Below, piece by piece: positions 1-8,474 of a stretch of DNA of 64,000 nt. Source of the stretch: Candidatus Electrothrix rattekaaiensis (GTDB taxonomy: Bacteria; Desulfobacterota; Desulfobulbia; Desulfobulbales; Desulfobulbaceae); contig JAVQMD010000001.1 of NCBI GenBank assembly GCA_032595675.1, positions 2,450,640 through 2,514,639 on the forward strand. The letters are read 5' to 3'. Position 1 is the first letter of the stretch. Each line of letters opens with the position of its first letter. Both the position numbers and the translations under genes were made by a program. The notes below the pieces were generated by a model. That model did not search any database and was not told the origin of the DNA. It worked only from the letters and a program-made list of their open reading frames with translations.

Positions 1-259
1 CTAAACGCAAGATATTCTCGCGAAAATGTCCTTTTACGTTACCGTTAAAAACGGCTTTATATAAATATCTTCCAAGATTCTTCAGTTTACTTCTGAAAGT
101 CAGGCCCGCCTCGTCAAGCTCTTCCAGATACGGAGCGGCTTCCTGCAATGCCTCCCTGTTTAGGTTGCCATAATCACGTTTATCACCGGCATATACCTGT
201 ATTGCGCCATCACTCTGAACAACAATACGATATTCAATGATTTGTGCAGATTTATCCAT
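1..259 (-). CDS. Partial probable CHAT-domain protein (N-terminal 86 codons)
   Basis: An open frame starts at ATG 259 and runs leftwards off the window without a stop; only the first 86 residues are visible. Residues 60-86 (KNLGRYLYKAVF, then GNVKGHFREN and ILRL) resemble the segment preceding many CHAT caspase-like domains, where a LG-x-x-Ly-x-alF block is followed by a vRd/LRLR-type strand. The catalytic His/Cys region would lie outside the window, so the assignment rests on this short similarity. An AGAAG stretch just upstream could serve as ribosome site. It lies 29 bases downstream of the 292-codon gene on the same strand, so the two probably form an operon. CHAT proteins are often proteases or NTPase-linked effectors in defence or signalling. 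Confidence 0.5.
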   Translation of the reverse strand, partial: MDKSAQIIEYRIVVQSDGAIQVYAGDKRDYGNLNREALQEAAPYLEELDEAGLTFRSKLKNLGRYLYKAVFNGNVKGHFRENILRL

Positions 260-288
260 ACGTCTTCTAACTTTTTGCTTTCAGAAGA

Positions 289-1167
289 TTATAGTGAAAG
301 AACATGCTGCCAACTGGTCTCTGCCCGGAGAGGAACTCCTGCCCGGAAGAAACTTTTCAGTTTTTCATCAAACTCATTGAAATATTCGCTGAAAATATCA
401 GCCGTGAAAAACTGAAAATCATGATAGGCGATTGCTTCAGCAGTCACATCAATCGGACGTTTCCGTTTCTTGGGCACCATCAGCAACACTCCGAGCAATA
501 CATTTTCCTCATCCACATACTCCTTGCCGTCCAGTTGCCAGAAGCAGACCGTATCCAGCTTACCACGGGCCTTAATCTTCGGACGGCGTAATCTGTAACG
601 AAATGATGTCGAAAGAAAGCTCTTTATTTTCGCCTGAAATTCTGCGCCAGCCTCTTCATGGGTTGCGGCAAATTGCATCTGCTCATCCAATGTTACGGTG
701 CAATCAATACCTGCTTGCAATACATCAACCCAATTGTCTTCGGGAAACATAGCATACACAACAGGTAATTGAGAACTGTCTGTTTCCCCATCACAAAAAC
801 GAAGTTTGCATTCCAATCGACTGAAAGCCCAGCCGACTTTTGATTTAAGAGTAAGCGGCACGACAACCTTATGGAAATCATATCCCTGTATTTTTGCCTG
901 TAGATCCCGAGAAATTTCCTTGCCGGATTCCTGCAACTCAGCAGGATCAATTATGCGGGTATCCAGTTTCGGCGAGAAGCGTATCTGTTCCTGCTGAAGC
1001 TCTTTGATCTTTTCAAGGAGCTGCTGCTTGGCTTCATCTGCCGCTTCGATACTTTTTACTTCTTCTCCTAAATGAACATCACCATAAGCAATAATTTCCA
1101 ATGCTTCATCAAGAAGTTCATTGCGATTAACCATTTCCTGGAGCATAAAGTGCGAGTCAGATTTCAT
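289..1167 (-). CDS. Uncharacterised 292-aa protein upstream of the CHAT-like gene
   Basis: I do not recognise a family. The protein is soluble, with no signal peptide or membrane segment. Residues 25-65 are rich in Glu, Lys and Gln with heptad-like spacing (a likely coiled coil). The middle contains a beta-rich stretch with VVVPLTLKSKVGWAF and LECKLRFCDG, and a basic segment around residue 190 (FRYRLRRPKIKARGKL). The start at 1167 is preceded by AGGAG (AAAAAGGAGTTCC). It is transcribed towards, and 29 bases from, the truncated CHAT-like gene, so it is probably its accessory, regulator or substrate partner; that role is inferred from gene order only. Confidence 0.7.
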   Translation of the reverse strand: MKSDSHFMLQEMVNRNELLDEALEIIAYGDVHLGEEVKSIEAADEAKQQLLEKIKELQQEQIRFSPKLDTRIIDPAELQESGKEISRDLQAKIQGYDFHKVVVPLTLKSKVGWAFSRLECKLRFCDGETDSSQLPVVYAMFPEDNWVDVLQAGIDCTVTLDEQMQFAATHEEAGAEFQAKIKSFLSTSFRYRLRRPKIKARGKLDTVCFWQLDGKEYVDEENVLLGVLLMVPKKRKRPIDVTAEAIAYHDFQFFTADIFSEYFNEFDEKLKSFFRAGVPLRAETSWQHVLSL

Positions 1168-1340
1168 AGGAACTCCTTTTTATATTTTTTTCAGCCGCAT
1201 CATCTGAACAAGAATATTCGTATTCCAGGGCAGTAAACAGGGATTATAAATTATCACAAGTAACTCGACATTGCCAGCAGCAAAGGACAGGATATGGACA
1301 ATGCGCCATACCTCTTTCGTAAAATCGGTTTCAGCCTGTA

Positions 1341-1421
1341 AAAACATTGACAGGTCAAAAGGAACTCATCATACTTCCGAGATAGAAAGATCTTGCGAAT
1401 AATTCGATAATCCCGCTCTGT
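1341..1421 (+). repeat. Direct repeat A, left copy
   Basis: About 81 bases matching 3841-3921 with only a few substitutions (for example AGGTCAAAAGG against AGGTCAAAAAG, and GAGATAGAAAG against GAGGAAGAAAG). The two copies are exactly 2,500 bases apart and enclose both Rpn-type genes. Confidence 0.85.
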
Positions 1422-1441
1422 CCCGCATTCTGGTAGAGTGG

Positions 1442-1524
1442 GCAACATTTCGACTCCTCCCAACCCGTTCTGATGTACAAGCTGTCACGTTGCCAACGTT
1501 ATTCACGTTATTGCCCGTTGCGCA
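1442..1524 (+). repeat. Direct repeat B, left copy
   Basis: About 83 bases matching 3559-3642 with scattered substitutions; both contain CCCGTTCTGATGTACAA and TTCACGTTATTGCCCGTTG. The left copy ends just before the first Rpn gene and the right copy begins just after the second. Confidence 0.8.
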
Positions 1525-1552
1525 ATCCCGCCGCAACGGTTATATTTTCCCT

Positions 1553-2545
1553 ATGAGTACAACGGACAACCCTCATGACAGCGTGGTCAGGCAGACTTTG
1601 GGACGACCAGAGGTGGCAATCGGATATTTCCGACACAACCTACCGAAAGATCTGCTGGATCAGCTTGATCTCGCGACCCTTGAGCGCGTGCAAGACAGCT
1701 TTGTCGATCCAGAGCTGCACCCGTCGGCATCGGATCTGCTCTTCACGGTGGATTACCTTGCCAAAGCTGATACAAAGGGCGAGCAGGAAAGACTTCTTCT
1801 TTATCTGCTGATAGAGCACAAGAGTTATCCCGACCGGCTGACCCTGTTTCAGTTGCTCCGCTACATGGTGCGGATTTGGGAACGGCATTGCATGGAGAAT
1901 CGAAAAAATACCATGTTGCCGACCGTGTACCCGATGATCCTGTATCACGGCGGACGGCCTTGGCCGTATCCCCTGAATTTTCAGTCGTTGTTCAGCGTAC
2001 AGGATCAGACGGTGTTGCGGCATTTACCGGAATTCTCGCCTGTGCTGCATGACGTGGCCCGGAGTGATGATCAGGAAATCACCGGGGAAACAGCGGCCCG
2101 CACCCTGCTGCTCGTGCTCAAATACATCTTTCGCCCGGATCTGGCGGAACGGTTGCCCGACCTGCTGGTTCAGGCGCAGACGCTGCTGACGGATGAGAAC
2201 GGTCGCGAAATTATGTTCACCCTGCTGTACTATCTCACCGAAGGTACTGGGAAGGTGGATGAAACAACACTTACAGCAGCCCTTGACCGGGCTGTTCCTG
2301 GAGGTGACACCATGAAATCATTTCTGAAAAAATATTTTGATCAAGGACGGCAAGAAGGACGGCAAGAAGGAGAAGTCCGGCTGCTGCTCCGGCTGCTGCG
2401 CAAACGTTTCGGCGACCTGCCCGGATGGGCCGAGGAGCGGCTGCGCCGCGCTTCTTCCGCGATGCTGGAAAACTGGTCGGAACGGATTCTGACGGCCTCC
2501 ACTCTGGACGAGGTGTTTTCCGAACAAGGCAAAACGGGGAGCTGA
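1553..2545 (+). CDS. Rpn family recombination-promoting nuclease / PD-(D/E)XK transposase-like protein, copy 1
   Basis: A 330-aa protein of the Rpn/YhgA-like PD-(D/E)XK family, whose members nick DNA and promote RecA-independent recombination. N-terminal DSVVRQTLGRPEVAIGYFR, then LLFTVDYLAK and the core LLYLLIEHKSYPD give the E-x-K of the nuclease site at about residues 90-92. The C-terminal part is the usual alpha-helical tail with a charged QGRQEGRQEGE linker. The open frame reaches back to 1490, but that extension lies in repeat B and lacks the conserved N-terminus, so ATG 1553 is preferred. It is followed 12 bases later by a near-identical second copy; see the findings for the pattern of differences. 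Confidence 0.85.
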   Translation: MSTTDNPHDSVVRQTLGRPEVAIGYFRHNLPKDLLDQLDLATLERVQDSFVDPELHPSASDLLFTVDYLAKADTKGEQERLLLYLLIEHKSYPDRLTLFQLLRYMVRIWERHCMENRKNTMLPTVYPMILYHGGRPWPYPLNFQSLFSVQDQTVLRHLPEFSPVLHDVARSDDQEITGETAARTLLLVLKYIFRPDLAERLPDLLVQAQTLLTDENGREIMFTLLYYLTEGTGKVDETTLTAALDRAVPGGDTMKSFLKKYFDQGRQEGRQEGEVRLLLRLLRKRFGDLPGWAEERLRRASSAMLENWSERILTASTLDEVFSEQGKTGS

Positions 2546-2557
2546 TCTCTTTTCCGC

Positions 2558-3535
2558 ATGAACACAGCAGACAACCCTCATGACAGCGTGGTCAGGCAGA
2601 CTTTGGGACGACCAGAGGTGGCAATCGGATATTTCCGGCACAACCTACCGAAAGATCTGCTGGATCAGCTTAATCTCGCGACCCTTGAGCGCGTGCAAGA
2701 CAGCTTTGTCGATCCTGAGCTGCACCCGTCGGCATCGGATCTGCTCTTCACGGTGGATTACCTTGCCAAAGCTGATACAAAGGGAGAGCAGCAAGGGCAC
2801 CTTCTGCTTTATCTCCTGATTGAACACAAAAGTTATCCCGACCGAATGACCCTGTTTCAGCTGCTCCGCTACATGGTGCGGATTTGGGAACGGCATTGCA
2901 TGGAGAATCGAAAAAATACCATGTTGCCGACCGTGTACCCGATGATCCTGTATCACGGCGGACGGCCTTGGCCCTATCCCCTGAATTTTCAGTCGTTGTT
3001 CAGCGTACAGGATCAGACGGTGTTGCGGCATCTGCCGGAATTCTCGCCTGTGCTGCACGACGTAGCCCGGAGTGATGATCAGGAAATCACCGGGGAAACA
3101 GCGGCCCGTACCCTGCTGCTCGTGCTCAAATACATCTTTCGCCCGGATCTGGCGGAACGGTTGCCCGACCTGCTGGTTCAGGCGCAAACACTGCTGACCG
3201 ATGAGAACGGTCGCGAAATTATGTTCACCCTGCTGTACTATCTCACCGAAGGTACTGGGAAGGTGGATGAAACAACACTTACAGCAGCCCTTGACCGGGC
3301 TGTTCCTGGAGGTGACACCATGAAATCATTTCTGAAAAAATATTTTGATCAAGGACGGCAAGAAGGACGGCAAGAAGGAGAAGTCCGGCTGCTGCTCCGG
3401 CTGCTGCGCAAACGTTTCGGCGACCTGCCCGGATGGGCCGAGGAGCGGCTGCGCCGCGCTTCTTCCGCGATGCTGGAAAACTGGTCGGAACGGATTCTGA
3501 CGGCCTCCACTCTGGACGAGGTGTTTTCTGAATAG
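2558..3535 (+). CDS. Rpn family nuclease, copy 2 (tandem duplicate)
   Basis: A 325-aa paralogue of the preceding gene, nearly identical along its length; the last roughly 330 bases show no difference until the stop region. The most divergent stretch surrounds the nuclease core, where KGEQERLLLYLL of copy 1 becomes KGEQQGHLLLYLL, shifting the length by one codon and changing many silent positions; the catalytic IEHKSYPD is kept. Copy 1 ends with EQGKTGS, whereas this copy stops right after VFSE. The 12-base spacing and the same strand suggest co-transcription. The identity suggests a recent duplication or continuing gene conversion. Confidence 0.85.
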   Translation: MNTADNPHDSVVRQTLGRPEVAIGYFRHNLPKDLLDQLNLATLERVQDSFVDPELHPSASDLLFTVDYLAKADTKGEQQGHLLLYLLIEHKSYPDRMTLFQLLRYMVRIWERHCMENRKNTMLPTVYPMILYHGGRPWPYPLNFQSLFSVQDQTVLRHLPEFSPVLHDVARSDDQEITGETAARTLLLVLKYIFRPDLAERLPDLLVQAQTLLTDENGREIMFTLLYYLTEGTGKVDETTLTAALDRAVPGGDTMKSFLKKYFDQGRQEGRQEGEVRLLLRLLRKRFGDLPGWAEERLRRASSAMLENWSERILTASTLDEVFSE

Positions 3536-3558
3536 AACGGGTAAGCCCGGTAGGGGGA

Positions 3559-3642
3559 GCAACATTTCAGTTCTTCCCGACCCGTTCTGATGTACAAACT
3601 GTCACATTGCCAGTGTTGTTCACGTTATTGCCCGTTGCCCAC
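3559..3642 (+). repeat. Direct repeat B, right copy
   Basis: Matches 1442-1524; it lies directly behind the second Rpn gene. Confidence 0.8.
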
Positions 3643-3673
3643 GCTACTCGTCTGTTGATCAGTCAGGAGGCGT

Positions 3674-3735
3674 ACAGGGGCGAACCTATGTGTTCGCCCT
3701 GTTATTACGGGCAGACACGCAGGTCTGCCCCCTAC
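3674..3735. repeat. Dispersed GTAGGGGC-type palindrome pair
   Basis: Two adjacent short palindromes: AGGGGCGAAC...GTTCGCCCT and GGGCAGAC...GTCTGCCCCCTAC. The same architecture recurs at 19268-19344, 25046-25075 and 60218-60270. Confidence 0.75.
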
Positions 3736-3840
3736 AGCGTTCTGCCGACCCTCTTTATTGCCCCTCTTTATTTTGCCCTGCAAGACAAAAACAGAGTTTC
3801 TCTTGTTCAAAGTATATCCTGAAATCAAAATCGACCGCTA

Positions 3841-3921
3841 AAAACATTGACAGGTCAAAAAGAACTCATCATACTTCCGAGGAAGAAAGATCTTGCGGAT
3901 AATTCGATAATCCCGCTCTGT
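3841..3921 (+). repeat. Direct repeat A, right copy
   Basis: Matches 1341-1421. It lies in the upstream region of the AI-2E-type permease gene, so it may be the ancestral copy of a promoter-proximal segment. Confidence 0.85.
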
Positions 3922-3980
3922 TCCCCCAGCCGGACTTCCGGTTCAATCCTTCAGGAGGATCAGAGAAGAGGTGCTCAAGA

Positions 3981-5105
3981 ATGATTAAACACGAAAATGT
4001 CAATAAGATAATACTGTTGATCATGGTAACGGGAATATCCGCCCTGTTCCTGACCATGATCCGGCAGTTTCTCATGGCTATCTTCATGGCCGGGCTGTTT
4101 TCCGCCATGAGTGCTCCTGTTCACAGATGGCTGACACCGCGCCTGAACAACCGGGAAAATCTGGCCTCCACGCTTATTATTATCGCTATTGTCTGCCTGA
4201 TCCTGATTCCTCTGGCCCTGCTCATCAGTGTGGTGATCGGCCAAGCCGTCCATGTGGGGCAATCGGTCAGTCCGTGGATAGAGTCCTTTGTGGAAGAACC
4301 GGGCATTCTTTCCGATCACATCAACAAGATACCGCATTACGAGATCCTCCTGCCCTACCGGGACATGATCCTGGAAAAAGCCGGAGAGATTGTCGGCATC
4401 ATCTCCAATCTGCTGATATCCTCTCTTACTTCTCTGAGCAAAATAACGATCAACGCCCTGTTTAATATTGTTATTATGCTCTATGTGATGTTTTATTTCC
4501 TGAGCATGGGAGAAGTGCTGCTGAAGAAGATTTTATATTACCTGCCCATGGTCCATGAGGATGAAGAACGCCTCCTTTTCCGTTTCACCTCTGTGGCCGG
4601 AGCAACCATGAAATCAACCTTTATCATCGGCATCCTCCAGGGCGGACTCTGCGGCTTTGCCTTTTTTTTGGCAGGAATACAAGGAGCTGTTTTCTGGGGA
4701 ACCGTCATGGCGGTGCTTTCCATCATTCCGGCAGTAGGGACAGCTGTGGTTTGGCTGCCAGCCCTGGCTATTCTTGCCATAGGAGGTGATTTTTCCGGGG
4801 TGATTATCCTTGCTATTATTTGCGGTGCAGTGGCGGGCAATATGGACAACCTGCTTCGTCCCAGATTAGTCGGTAAAGATACAGAGATGCATGATCTCTT
4901 TGTCCTTTTCGGCACCCTCGGTGGCATTGCCCTGTTTGGGGTGCTCGGTATCATTATAGGGCCGATTATTTCGGCTCTCTTTATAACGATCTGGGAAATC
5001 TACGGCGACGCTTTTCATGAATATCTTCCAGAAGTCGGCTCACTGCATACAGAACAGGCGGAGCCGGAAGAGCAAAAGAATGAAGAAGTTCTTCCTGAAG
5101 AATAA
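3981..5105 (+). CDS. AI-2E family transporter (PerM/YdiK type)
   Basis: A 374-aa polytopic inner-membrane protein of the AI-2 exporter superfamily (UPF0118). Hydrophobic segments occur at about residues 8-45, 60-85, 150-180, 205-260, 265-300 and 305-340. Family hallmarks include the long amphipathic middle region and the C-terminal block LLRPRLVGKDTEMHDLFVLF followed by GGIALFGVLGIIIGPI. The C-terminus is acidic (EPEEQKNEEVLPEE). Members export AI-2, organic solutes or Na+ in exchange for H+, so the substrate cannot be named. The gene stands alone, with repeat A in its upstream region. Confidence 0.9.
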   Translation: MIKHENVNKIILLIMVTGISALFLTMIRQFLMAIFMAGLFSAMSAPVHRWLTPRLNNRENLASTLIIIAIVCLILIPLALLISVVIGQAVHVGQSVSPWIESFVEEPGILSDHINKIPHYEILLPYRDMILEKAGEIVGIISNLLISSLTSLSKITINALFNIVIMLYVMFYFLSMGEVLLKKILYYLPMVHEDEERLLFRFTSVAGATMKSTFIIGILQGGLCGFAFFLAGIQGAVFWGTVMAVLSIIPAVGTAVVWLPALAILAIGGDFSGVIILAIICGAVAGNMDNLLRPRLVGKDTEMHDLFVLFGTLGGIALFGVLGIIIGPIISALFITIWEIYGDAFHEYLPEVGSLHTEQAEPEEQKNEEVLPEE

Positions 5106-5215
5106 AAAAACTTCTTTGAATTTCCTGGTCGATACATGTTAAGATACCCTGAGTTCGATATCAAAATTATATATCTACTTGTTTTATGGACAAATCAACA
5201 AACAGAAAGGGTATC

Positions 5216-5716
5216 ATGGATCAGAATAATCACCCGAACGAACGGGAAGAAATGGCAAACAAGGCGGTTCAGCTTTTTGCAGACGGTTTTCATTGCAGTC
5301 AGGCAGTCCTTTGCGCATGCGCGGAATTGTTCAGGAACGAACCGCCGTCGCCAGAAGTTGTCGCGGCAATGGCCCCCTTTGCAGGCGGTATGGGAAGCAG
5401 TGGCCAGGTATGCGGTGCCCTGTCAGGCGCATTGGCAACCATCGGTTTTACGTTGGGCAAAACAACACCTCAGCAGGAAAATCATAAACAGATGTGCAGC
5501 GTCAGCTATGCAATGATGCAAAAATTTGCTCAAATAACAGAACCGCACGGCAGCATCCAATGTGCCGATATAGCCCAAGTGGACTGGAAAGATAAAGACG
5601 CTGTACAAAACTTCCGGAAAAATCCAGACAGCACGCGAAAAAATTGTGTTAGGGTTGTTCGAGAAACCAGCAACACCCTGTATGATCTTATCACGGACAA
5701 ACTTCAGGCAGGCTGA
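5216..5716 (+). CDS. C_GCAxxG_C_C family protein
   Basis: A 166-aa small cysteine-rich protein of the C_GCAxxG_C_C (CGCAxxGCC) family, thought to be redox-related and common in anaerobes. The motif cysteines are visible: HCSQAVLCAC near residue 27, GGMGSSGQVCGALSGAL near residue 66, and later single cysteines in QCAD and KNCVRVV. The open frame extends to 5186, but ATG 5216 has AGAAAGG just ahead and begins the conserved region. No signal peptide is seen. It stands alone between the permease and a lipoprotein gene. Confidence 0.85.
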   Translation: MDQNNHPNEREEMANKAVQLFADGFHCSQAVLCACAELFRNEPPSPEVVAAMAPFAGGMGSSGQVCGALSGALATIGFTLGKTTPQQENHKQMCSVSYAMMQKFAQITEPHGSIQCADIAQVDWKDKDAVQNFRKNPDSTRKNCVRVVRETSNTLYDLITDKLQAG

Positions 5717-5829
5717 TACCTTGCTTCTCGTATATAAATTCCGCCGGATCTTCGAGTGCGGATTTGGTGCGCTCCCTCAACAGGACAGCGCAGGTCAAGA
5801 ATGTGGTTAGGAATGGTTAGGGAGGAGTT

Positions 5830-6285
5830 ATGGAAACAGGAAAAAGGACAAGACGATTGAACAGTCCGAGCAGGTATTCGTTATGGTATACAGGAGTTAT
5901 GATCCCGGGAATTTTGCTCCTGATGCTAGTCGCGCTCAGTGCCTGTGGCCCTTTGTATAAGACCGAATACACGCTGGAGCCCCCGGCAACACAGCAGGGA
6001 CAGATCTGTGTTATGCAATGCGAGCAGAACAGGATCCAGTGCAAAAACAATGTCGAGTCGGCCTTAAAAGACTGTAAACATAGTAACGAGATAGCGAGCA
6101 TCAAGCTGGAATCCTGCATTAAAGCTGGCGAGATGACCTGTTATGACACCCGTACCGCCTGCCCTTCTCCGAACTTCGAGCAATGCAATAAGGAGCACCG
6201 CTATTGCTACCAATCCTGTGGCGGCAAGGTGTTCCCGCAAATAACCTGCGTTGATTCCTGGGGCTGGGGCTTGGGCTGCAACTGA
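5830..6285 (+). CDS. Cysteine-rich putative lipoprotein
   Basis: A 151-aa protein with a long basic N-terminus, a hydrophobic segment at about residues 22-38 and the lipobox LSAC, so the mature protein would begin at Cys 39 as a lipoprotein. The mature part holds many paired cysteines (CVMQCEQNRIQC, SCIKAGEMTCYDTRTAC, CNKEHRYCYQSC), suggesting a disulfide-stabilised periplasmic domain. I do not recognise a family. GGAGGAG at 5820-5826 is a good ribosome site for the 5830 ATG. Confidence 0.75.
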   Translation: METGKRTRRLNSPSRYSLWYTGVMIPGILLLMLVALSACGPLYKTEYTLEPPATQQGQICVMQCEQNRIQCKNNVESALKDCKHSNEIASIKLESCIKAGEMTCYDTRTACPSPNFEQCNKEHRYCYQSCGGKVFPQITCVDSWGWGLGCN

Positions 6286-6365
6286 CCGCCTCATAAACAA
6301 TTCACAAATTTCACAAAAAAAATGGGCGGCAAGATGCCGTTCTCGTCCTTGAAAGGCCTCTGTAT

Positions 6366-6779
6366 ATGCTGAAAAAAATAGATCATATAGGCATAGCTGT
6401 CCACTCCATAGCCCAAGCCCGTGTTTTTTATGAACAGGCTTTAGGATTGCATTGCGAACAGATTGAAGAAGTCCCTTCTCAACAGGTGCGTACTGCCTTT
6501 TTCTCTCTCGGTGAAACCAAAATTGAACTGCTTGAACCCATGGGCGAGGACGGACCCATAGCAAAATTTTTGCAACGGCAGGGCGAAGGGGTGCATCATA
6601 TTGCTTATCGCAGCGATAATGCAGCTGCCCAGCTCGAAAAAGCAGAAAAGGCGGGTTGCCGATTAATTAACACGACACCAATTGCTGGGGCTGGCGGCAA
6701 ACAGATAGGCTTTCTCCACCCCAAATCTACCCACGGCGTGTTGACGGAACTCTGTTCAACACAACAGCTCCCGGAGTGA
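6366..6779 (+). CDS. mce: Methylmalonyl-CoA epimerase
   Basis: A 137-aa single-domain vicinal-oxygen-chelate enzyme that interconverts (R)- and (S)-methylmalonyl-CoA. Visible features are KKIDHIGIAVHS at the N-terminus (first metal-binding His), FYEQALGL, TKIELLEP, GEGVHHIAYRSD (second metal His) and HGVLTELCS near the C-terminus (metal Glu). Length and motif order match the family. It lies 75 bases upstream of a biotin-dependent carboxyltransferase subunit, the usual arrangement for methylmalonyl-CoA (propionate) metabolism, where mutase, epimerase and transcarboxylase or decarboxylase act in succession. Confidence 0.93.
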   Translation: MLKKIDHIGIAVHSIAQARVFYEQALGLHCEQIEEVPSQQVRTAFFSLGETKIELLEPMGEDGPIAKFLQRQGEGVHHIAYRSDNAAAQLEKAEKAGCRLINTTPIAGAGGKQIGFLHPKSTHGVLTELCSTQQLPE

Positions 6780-6854
6780 TCGGGCCGACAACTCATCTGG
6801 CTCCTTCACCGGGGAATAAACCGGGAAACATACTACTCTTTACTCTTCAAAATC

Positions 6855-8387
6855 ATGCAGGACATTATTGATCAACTTGATGCAAAACGCGAAGCAGCCC
6901 GTCTGGGCGGTGGTCAGCAACGGATTGACAAGCAACACGCCCAAGGAAAACTTACCGCACGGGAACGCATTGAACTCTTCCTTGATGCAGGCAGTTTTGA
7001 AGAATGGGACATGTTTGTCGAGCACCGATGTGCCGATTTCGGCATGGCGGATCAACGAGTCCCCGGCGACGGCGTCGTCACAGGGTATGGCACGGTATGT
7101 GGTCGTTTGGTCTTTGTCTACAGCCAGGACTTCACCGTGTTCGGCGGTTCGCTGTCCGCTGCTCATGCTGACAAAATATGCAAGATCATGGACCATGCCA
7201 TCAAAGTCGGAGCACCGGTGGTCGGACTGAACGACTCCGGCGGTGCCCGCATCCAGGAGGGCGTTGATGCGTTGGCAGGATATGCGGATGTGTTTCAGCG
7301 CAATGTGCTGGCCTCCGGGGTGATTCCCCAGCTCTCCATGATCATGGGCCCCTGTGCTGGCGGTGCGGTTTACTCTCCGGCAATGACCGATTTCATCTTC
7401 ATGATCAAAAATACCTCGTATATGTTTGTCACCGGGCCAGACGTGGTCAAGACCGTCACCCATGAAGTGGTGACAGCTGAGGAGTTAGGAGGGGCCGCCA
7501 CCCATACCGCCCGTTCCGGGGTAGCGGATCTGGCCTTTGAAAACGGTGTAGAGGCCCTGCTTATGCTCAGGAGATTCGTTAATTTCCTTCCCTCCAACAA
7601 CCGGGAAGCCCCACCGGTCTGGCCCTGCAATGATACACCGGAGCGAACCGAAATCTCCCTGGACAGCCTGATCCCGGATGACCCCAACAAACCCTATGAT
7701 ATGAAAGAGCTCATCACCAAGGTAGTTGATGAGCAGGACTTTTTTGAATTACAGCCTGATTTTGCCGCCAACATTATTATCGGCATGGCTAGGATGCAGG
7801 GTTCCACTGTGGGCATAGTGGCGAATCAGCCTATGGTACTGGCAGGTTGTCTGGATATCTCTTCATCACGTAAAGCGGCCCGCTTTGTCCGCTTCTGCGA
7901 TGCCTTTAATATTCCAATCATCACCTTTGTTGATGTCCCCGGTTTCCTGCCCGGAACATCTCAGGAATACGGAGGAATTATCAAGCACGGTGCCAAACTT
8001 CTCTATGCCTATGCCGAGGCGACTGTGCCCAAGGTCACGGTCATCACTCGCAAAGCCTATGGCGGAGCCTATGACGTGATGAGCTCCAAACATCTGCGGG
8101 GAGATGTAAACTTTGCCTGGCCCAGTGCTGAAATAGCGGTGATGGGTCCCAAGGGTGCTGTTGAAATTATCTTCCGGGCAGACAGCGGGGACAGCGAGCT
8201 GATTAAAAAACGAACCGCCGAATACACGGCCCGTTTTGCCAACCCCTTTGTTGCGGGCAGCCGTGGTTTTATTGATGATGTCATCATGCCACATCACACC
8301 CGCACCCGCATCTGCCGTTCTCTTTCCATGCTGCGCAATAAAAAGCTTGAGAATCCTTGGCGCAAGCACGGTAATATTCCTTTATAG
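6855..8387 (+). CDS. Acyl-CoA carboxylase / methylmalonyl-CoA carboxyltransferase 12S-type subunit
   Basis: A 510-aa carboxyltransferase of the PccB/MmdA family, which moves CO2 between biotin and an acyl-CoA. The N-terminal half has the CoA-binding region with [38 protein letters not shown] and [15 protein letters not shown]. The C-terminal half has [28 protein letters not shown] and [17 protein letters not shown]. Next to mce it most likely acts on methylmalonyl-CoA or propionyl-CoA, either as the 12S subunit of pyruvate transcarboxylase (known in propionate-pathway Desulfobulbus) or as a decarboxylase alpha subunit. The biotin carrier and 5S subunit are not in the window, so the exact reaction is open. 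Confidence 0.9.
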   Translation: MQDIIDQLDAKREAARLGGGQQRIDKQHAQGKLTARERIELFLDAGSFEEWDMFVEHRCADFGMADQRVPGDGVVTGYGTVCGRLVFVYSQDFTVFGGSLSAAHADKICKIMDHAIKVGAPVVGLNDSGGARIQEGVDALAGYADVFQRNVLASGVIPQLSMIMGPCAGGAVYSPAMTDFIFMIKNTSYMFVTGPDVVKTVTHEVVTAEELGGAATHTARSGVADLAFENGVEALLMLRRFVNFLPSNNREAPPVWPCNDTPERTEISLDSLIPDDPNKPYDMKELITKVVDEQDFFELQPDFAANIIIGMARMQGSTVGIVANQPMVLAGCLDISSSRKAARFVRFCDAFNIPIITFVDVPGFLPGTSQEYGGIIKHGAKLLYAYAEATVPKVTVITRKAYGGAYDVMSSKHLRGDVNFAWPSAEIAVMGPKGAVEIIFRADSGDSELIKKRTAEYTARFANPFVAGSRGFIDDVIMPHHTRTRICRSLSMLRNKKLENPWRKHGNIPL

Positions 8388-8428
8388 ACCCGGCGTATTG
8401 TAGTAGTGCAGTAGAGTTGCTCAGTAAC

Positions 8429-8470
8429 TCACCCGGCCCCGCAAGGGGCGGGGTGTCAGCCCCGGAGCTT
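8429..8470. repeat. GC-rich hairpin repeat, copy 1
   Basis: The segment CCCCGCAAGGGGCGGGGTGT forms a strong hairpin and is followed by GTCAG. A related copy is at 17670-17706. It may be a dispersed repeat or a terminator for the carboxyltransferase gene, but there is no T-tract. Confidence 0.55.
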
Positions 8471-8474
8471 TGTA

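Larger units (their letters stand above)
1168..1552. other. Intergenic stretch with two repeat blocks
   Basis: No convincing gene is present. Bases 1341-1421 are a near-identical copy of 3841-3921, and bases 1442-1524 are a diverged copy of 3559-3642. The nuclease pair that follows is therefore bracketed by duplicated non-coding sequence. Confidence 0.7.
3536..3980. other. Intergenic repeats and leader of the permease gene
   Basis: Contains repeat B (3559-3642), a GTAGGGGC-type palindrome cluster (about 3674-3735) and repeat A (3841-3921). The last 60 bases hold an AGGAGG (about 3953) and a GAGGTG (about 3969) ahead of the permease start. Confidence 0.7.
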
